Position numbers and translations under genes: made by a program. A stretch of DNA of 9,459 nt, from positions 1 to 9,459 of the forward strand of contig CAZPUJ010000271.1 in NCBI GenBank assembly GCA_964589725.1. Reading direction: 5' to 3'. Below, one piece after another: positions 6,672 to 9,459 of the stretch. Every line of letters begins with the position of its first letter. The stretch's first letter is position 1. This DNA is from CAYSHJ01 sp964589725. Lineage in GTDB: Bacteria > Planctomycetota > Planctomycetia > Planctomycetales > Planctomycetaceae. The notes below the pieces were generated by a model, which saw nothing but the letters and a program-made list of their open reading frames with translations, had not been told where the DNA came from and made no database searches.

Positions 6672-7162
6672 CACAGCCGCCCTAGTTCCTTTCGTGCTCG
6701 GCCTTTTTGCCAGCCCCATTTGGGGGCGGTGACGTTGAGCTTGAGGAGTTTCGCGAGGGCGACTCGGACAACGTGGGAACGGCTTTGCAGGCCGTGTTGC
6801 TGGGCGTAGTCGTCGATGGCCTTCACGATGCGGGCGTCGTCTCCCCCTTTGAGCAGGACGGAGACTTTGACGAGCGATCCGTCAGCCAAGGCTTCCGAGA
6901 CGACTTCCTGCGACTCATGGCGAATGTCTTCCCGATGAGCCGCGATGTCAGCTCGAACCTGCTTCGATGACTCGCGCAGTTCCGCGAGTCTTTCCGGTGT
7001 GATGTTGTGCTTCTTGGCGATCGCCTTGGCTCGCGCTTCCGGTGATCGCGTCTTGGTGCATCCTTTTTTGAGGCGTGAGGCGGTGGCTGTCATCGGCTTG
7101 TGCTCGCGAATGTGCTCGACGTTGCCCGTAGGTTCAAAGTCCCACAAGAATTCGAGGTACAT
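6671..7162 (-). CDS. RHH antitoxin-like regulator with a BrnT-like N-terminal stub
   Basis: The protein has 163 residues. Residues 1-21 (MYLEFLWDFEPTGNVEHIREH) look like the start of a BrnT/DUF4258-type toxin; compare F-x-W-D, Asn and the later His with the BrnT encoded at 4722. Homology then stops and a basic, helical region follows (24-95) with ITPERLAELRESSKQVRADI. The C-terminal LVKVSVLLKGGDDARIVKAIDDYAQQHGLQSRSHVVRVALAKLL (97-140) fits a ribbon-helix-helix DNA-binding domain: a strand, then two helices with SRSHVVR opening the second. It is probably a DNA-binding autoregulator. ATG 7162 has a good AGGA site, while the internal ATG at 7093, where a free antitoxin would start, has none, so the joined form is probably made. 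Its stop overlaps the Nmad3 start by one base, so it heads that operon and may control it. Confidence 0.65.
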   Translation of the reverse strand: MYLEFLWDFEPTGNVEHIREHKPMTATASRLKKGCTKTRSPEARAKAIAKKHNITPERLAELRESSKQVRADIAAHREDIRHESQEVVSEALADGSLVKVSVLLKGGDDARIVKAIDDYAQQHGLQSRSHVVRVALAKLLKLNVTAPKWGWQKGRARKELGRL

Positions 7163-7256
7163 GGCTCATTCCTGCGGTGACGCGGACGGTCGAGAGGATA
7201 ATGAGTTGCCCACTTATTCAAAATGAGAGTTCCAGAGATTTGGCATCAATCAGGGA

Positions 7257-7769
7257 TCAACTCTCCGCCCGGGTGATGACCGGGAAGTTGTGTCGTTCGC
7301 CTCGGCCGCGCAATGGGTAATCTTTGCGGAGCGGGTATTCGGTGAACTCTTCGGGCATCAGGATGCGGCGGAGGTCGGGGTGGCCGGTGAAGCGGCTGCC
7401 GAACATGTCGAAGACTTCCCGCTCCAACCAATCGGCTCCCTTCCACAGCGGATACGCCGAGGGCAACGTCGGGTTTGGATCGTTGACGTACGTCAGCACG
7501 ATCAACCGCTCGCCGGTCGCCGTGTTGAGCAGGCAATAGACCACGCGGAACCGATCGGTCGCGTTGGGATATTCCAACTCATCGACGCAGGTGAGATCGA
7601 CGAGCATGTCAAACCCACCCAAGTCCCGCAGGCACTTGAGCACTTCAAAGATCCGTTCTACACCTACCGTCAGGCGCACGTTGTCGCGGTTCTGGCTCCA
7701 GACGAGCGAGTCAGCCCCGATGTGCTCGGCGAGGAGTGCGGTGGCAGAGTGTTGGATTGAGGTCGTCAT
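7257..7769 (-). CDS. nuoC: NADH-quinone oxidoreductase subunit C (30 kDa subunit)
   Basis: A 170-residue NuoC of normal length for the single-domain form. NuoC is part of the peripheral arm of complex I at the cytoplasmic face of the membrane and packs against NuoD. The family signature is clear: ADWLEREVFDMFGSRFTGHP (112-131) followed by DLRRILMPEEF, then YPLRKDYPLRGRGER (145-159). The preceding strand-rich domain (FRVVYCLLNTATGERLIVLTYV) is also typical. I chose ATG 7769, with GGGA about eight bases upstream, because the 54 residues added by the open frame to 7931 do not resemble the family. Nothing in it looks damaged. The usual nuoB and nuoD neighbours are missing: a divergent gene lies upstream, and accessory genes plus a nuoD fragment lie downstream. 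It may therefore be an orphan or a duplicate of a complete nuo operon elsewhere. Confidence 0.93.
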   Translation of the reverse strand: MTTSIQHSATALLAEHIGADSLVWSQNRDNVRLTVGVERIFEVLKCLRDLGGFDMLVDLTCVDELEYPNATDRFRVVYCLLNTATGERLIVLTYVNDPNPTLPSAYPLWKGADWLEREVFDMFGSRFTGHPDLRRILMPEEFTEYPLRKDYPLRGRGERHNFPVITRAES

Positions 7770-7956
7770 TCGAGTTCCCAAAGGCTGCGCGAAGTGGTTC
7801 CGTATTTGTTCGTCGTTATCAGTCGGCTTGAGCCAACTCCCCAATGATTTGATGGACAATGAGCTCAAGTTTGGGAGTCCACACCTCCTTGTCAATGATT
7901 CGTGACCTAGAGTTGAGTTGGCAGATTTCATTCACTCTCGGCAGAGCGTCGGCATC
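7770..7956. promoter_or_regulatory. Divergent upstream region between nuoC and the DUF1570 gene
   Basis: These 187 bases must hold the start signals of both divergent genes. I find no convincing sigma-70 pair: TTGTCA occurs on the plus strand at about 7890, but no good -10 box lies 16-18 bases after it. I see no hairpin, operator palindrome or small gene. The assignment rests on gene orientation alone. Confidence 0.3.
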
Positions 7957-9168
7957 ATGCGATCCAATTGGTGGCCCCTTGTTTGGGCGGCGTTGTCCAT
8001 CGCAACCTGTGCGGCGAGTGAAAGCGACTCGTTGCAAGAAGTGCGAACCGATAAAGCCGTCACGACCGGCAAGTTTCTGGCACGCGACAAAACCCGCGCG
8101 GTCCTGATGGATCGAACGGGACGGCTGCAGGATATCGACCTCAAGGCCAGCTCGGTCAAGACGCTGTCGAGCACGTTTCAATCGCTGCCGACGACCGAGC
8201 TGCGCAATCAACTGTCGCGCGAGTTCGGCAAAGAGTTCGAGGTTGGCACGACGCGGCGCTATTTGGTGTTGGCTCCGCGCGGCAAAGCCTCGTCGTACGC
8301 GGCGGTCTTCGAGGACCAGTACGCCACGTTGCAGCGGTACTTCAAAACTCGCGGCTTCACACTTGCCGACCCGCAGTTCCCGCTGGTGGCGATCGTGTTT
8401 CCCAATCGGCAGCAATTCGTCGATTACGCTCACAACGACGGAGCGAAGTCGATGACCGGTATGCTCGGCTATTACTCGCCGCGCACGAACCGCGTTGCGT
8501 TGTACGAATCGCGCGAGAAGTCGGTCGCGCTGTCGGCCGTCGACTCGGCGAGCGGGGGGCGTCAGCCCCCTGATGCGTTCGATTTCACGGACGCCGTTCG
8601 CCTTACGTCGAGATCATCAGGGGCCTTACGTCCTGCGTTCGCCGAATCGCAACCGCTGCCGCTTTTCGGCACGGGCCAAAGCGACCTGCAAGCCACGATG
8701 ATCCACGAGGCCACGCATCAGATTGCCTACAACATCGGGCTGCATTCACGGCTGGGCGAAACGCCGAGATGGGTCGTCGAGGGAATGGCCACAGTCTTCG
8801 AACCGGACGGCGTCCGCGACAGCTCCGCCGGTTGGAACGTGAAGCAGCGGATCAACCGCGAACGCTTCATCGGCTTTCAGAACTTCGTCAAACAACGTCG
8901 GCAGCCCAAGTCGCTGAAGGCGTTTCTCGAAGGGGAGTCGCTGTACAACTCGGCTGTCAGCGACTTTTACGCTCAATCCTGGGCCTTGTCGTTCTTTCTG
9001 ATCGAGACTCGTTCGCGAAACTTCTCGACGTACCTGAAGCGGATCGCCGCGCGCGATCCCTTCGCGGAATATCGACCGCAAGAGCGTGTCGCCGACTTCC
9101 AAGCCGCGTTCACGCCCGACCTCGATCTGCTTGACGCTCAGTTCCTGCGCTACATGGATGGGCTGTAG
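7957..9168 (+). CDS. Secreted DUF1570 family putative zinc metallopeptidase
   Basis: A 403-residue exported protein. The N-terminus (MRSNWWPLVWAALSIATCAAS) is a signal peptide: Arg, a hydrophobic core, and a probable signal peptidase I site near CAA. The cysteine lacks a proper lipobox. The mature part has a central domain (YLVLAPRG; FPLVAIVFPNRQQFVDYA; GMLGYYSPRTNRVALYE) leading to ATMIHEATHQIAYN with the zinc motif HEATH at 250-254. WVVEGMATVFE places E275 21 residues later as a likely third ligand, the gluzincin arrangement of DUF1570, a family common in planctomycetes. Substrate unknown. Residues 199-229 (SGGRQPPDAF to RSSGALRPAFA) are encoded by an inverted repeat and are probably an in-frame insertion just ahead of the active site. 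ATG 7957 was preferred over TTG 7918 because it gives a clean signal peptide; its ribosome-binding site is weak. Confidence 0.85.
   Translation: MRSNWWPLVWAALSIATCAASESDSLQEVRTDKAVTTGKFLARDKTRAVLMDRTGRLQDIDLKASSVKTLSSTFQSLPTTELRNQLSREFGKEFEVGTTRRYLVLAPRGKASSYAAVFEDQYATLQRYFKTRGFTLADPQFPLVAIVFPNRQQFVDYAHNDGAKSMTGMLGYYSPRTNRVALYESREKSVALSAVDSASGGRQPPDAFDFTDAVRLTSRSSGALRPAFAESQPLPLFGTGQSDLQATMIHEATHQIAYNIGLHSRLGETPRWVVEGMATVFEPDGVRDSSAGWNVKQRINRERFIGFQNFVKQRRQPKSLKAFLEGESLYNSAVSDFYAQSWALSFFLIETRSRNFSTYLKRIAARDPFAEYRPQERVADFQAAFTPDLDLLDAQFLRYMDGL
8555..8632. repeat. REP-like inverted repeat inside the DUF1570 gene
   Basis: The left arm (8555-8574) contains a perfect 6-base-pair hairpin, GGGGGC-GTCA-GCCCCC, ending in CCTGAT. 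The right arm (8614-8632) reverse-complements to CGTAAGGCCCCTGAT and matches most of the left arm across a 39-base interior. The core GGGCGTCAGCCCCC is identical to the one at 4801-4814. GCGTTCG occurs at 8575-8581 and again at 8635-8641. The element keeps the reading frame and encodes about 30 extra residues. Confidence 0.7.
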
Positions 9169-9322
9169 CCGAGCGCTCGCGCATTCCGCTTCGACACAAA
9201 GTCCACGCGGGCAGGTGACCGCGTCCTTGCCATACTCTCGATTGTCCGTACGATCCGCCCCCCGTTGTCGGTAATTTCGCCGAACGGTTGTTCGCGTCCA
9301 TTGACGAAAACGGGGAGGAGTC

Positions 9323-9459
9323 ATGGCTGAATCGAGTTTTCCACAAATTGTGATTGAAGGTGATCCGGTCGATCCCCGCGAGTGCATCGAGCCGGGGACC
9401 GGCTTCGCGACGTTTCTGGGGTACATCGCCGCAGTTTTCGGCGGGTTGCTGTTCTGCCT
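9323..9459 (+). CDS. Small membrane protein, N-terminal part (3' truncated by window)
   Basis: ATG 9323 lies directly behind a strong ribosome-binding site (GGGGAGGAG, 9312-9320). The 45 visible residues start with a polar segment (MAESSFPQIVIEGDPVDPRE) and become hydrophobic from about residue 28 (FATFLGYIAAVFGGLLF), which looks like a transmembrane helix entered from the N-terminal side. The frame is still open at the window end. The gene is 154 bases after the DUF1570 stop on the same strand, so it may have its own promoter. I do not recognise the family, and no function can be assigned from this fragment. Confidence 0.6.
   Translation, partial: MAESSFPQIVIEGDPVDPRECIEPGTGFATFLGYIAAVFGGLLFC

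Noticed and set aside
4171..7260. GATCAA at 4171, 4186 and 7255 as target-site duplications flanking the accessory block.
   Set aside because: A six-base word recurs by chance, and no terminal inverted repeats or transposase accompany it.
9170..9179. Perfect 10-base palindrome CGAGCGCTCG just after the DUF1570 stop, considered as a terminator.
   Set aside because: It has no loop and no following T run, and such palindromes arise easily in GC-rich DNA.
9227..9254. TTGCCA, 16 bases, TACGAT as a sigma-70 promoter for the last gene.
   Set aside because: The match is only moderate and a single such pair is expected by chance; planctomycete promoter rules are also uncertain.

Overview
The window looks like chromosomal DNA of a planctomycete. 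The support is a secreted DUF1570 metallopeptidase (a family common in that phylum), a Uma2-family nuclease, and short GC-rich palindromic repeats that run into coding sequence and are read as peptides such as SGGRQPPD. I recall that pattern from planctomycete proteins but have not checked it. No rRNA, tRNA, CRISPR array or transposase gene is visible.

Layout. (1) Bases 2-4020, plus strand, probably one operon: the C-terminal 843 residues of a YhaN-like, SMC/Rad50-type ATPase with two membrane segments in its coiled coil; a Uma2-family PD-(D/E)XK protein; and a two-helix membrane protein of unknown function. (2) Bases 4031-4162, minus strand: a decayed fragment of the start of nuoD. (3) Bases 4188-7162, minus strand: an accessory block. 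Read 5' to 3' on its own strand it holds an RHH antitoxin-like protein carrying a BrnT-like stub at its N-terminus, an Nmad3-family (nucleotide-modification-associated) protein, a partner gene split by an in-frame TAG, a HicB-like protein, a palindromic repeat, and a BrnT/BrnA toxin-antitoxin pair. (4) Bases 7257-7769, minus strand: an intact nuoC. (5) Bases 7957-9168, plus strand: the DUF1570 protein. (6) Bases 9323-9459, plus strand: the start of a small membrane protein cut by the window end.

How it fits together. nuoC and the nuoD fragment share a strand and are in the usual C-then-D order, but about 3.1 kb of accessory genes separates them, and only about 44 residues of NuoD remain. The simplest reading is that accessory genes entered the nuoC-nuoD junction and that nuoD was later lost up to a breakpoint near 4021-4031, where the block ending at 4020 begins. 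The 60-base rows I counted by hand inside the block are 45-52% GC, against 57% and 78% in two flanking rows.

The best candidate for a little-described system is the tightly coupled trio RHH protein - Nmad3 - partner protein (7162 down to 5294). The first two genes overlap by one base and the second and third are one base apart. The partner has a CxxCHxC motif and no function I can name.
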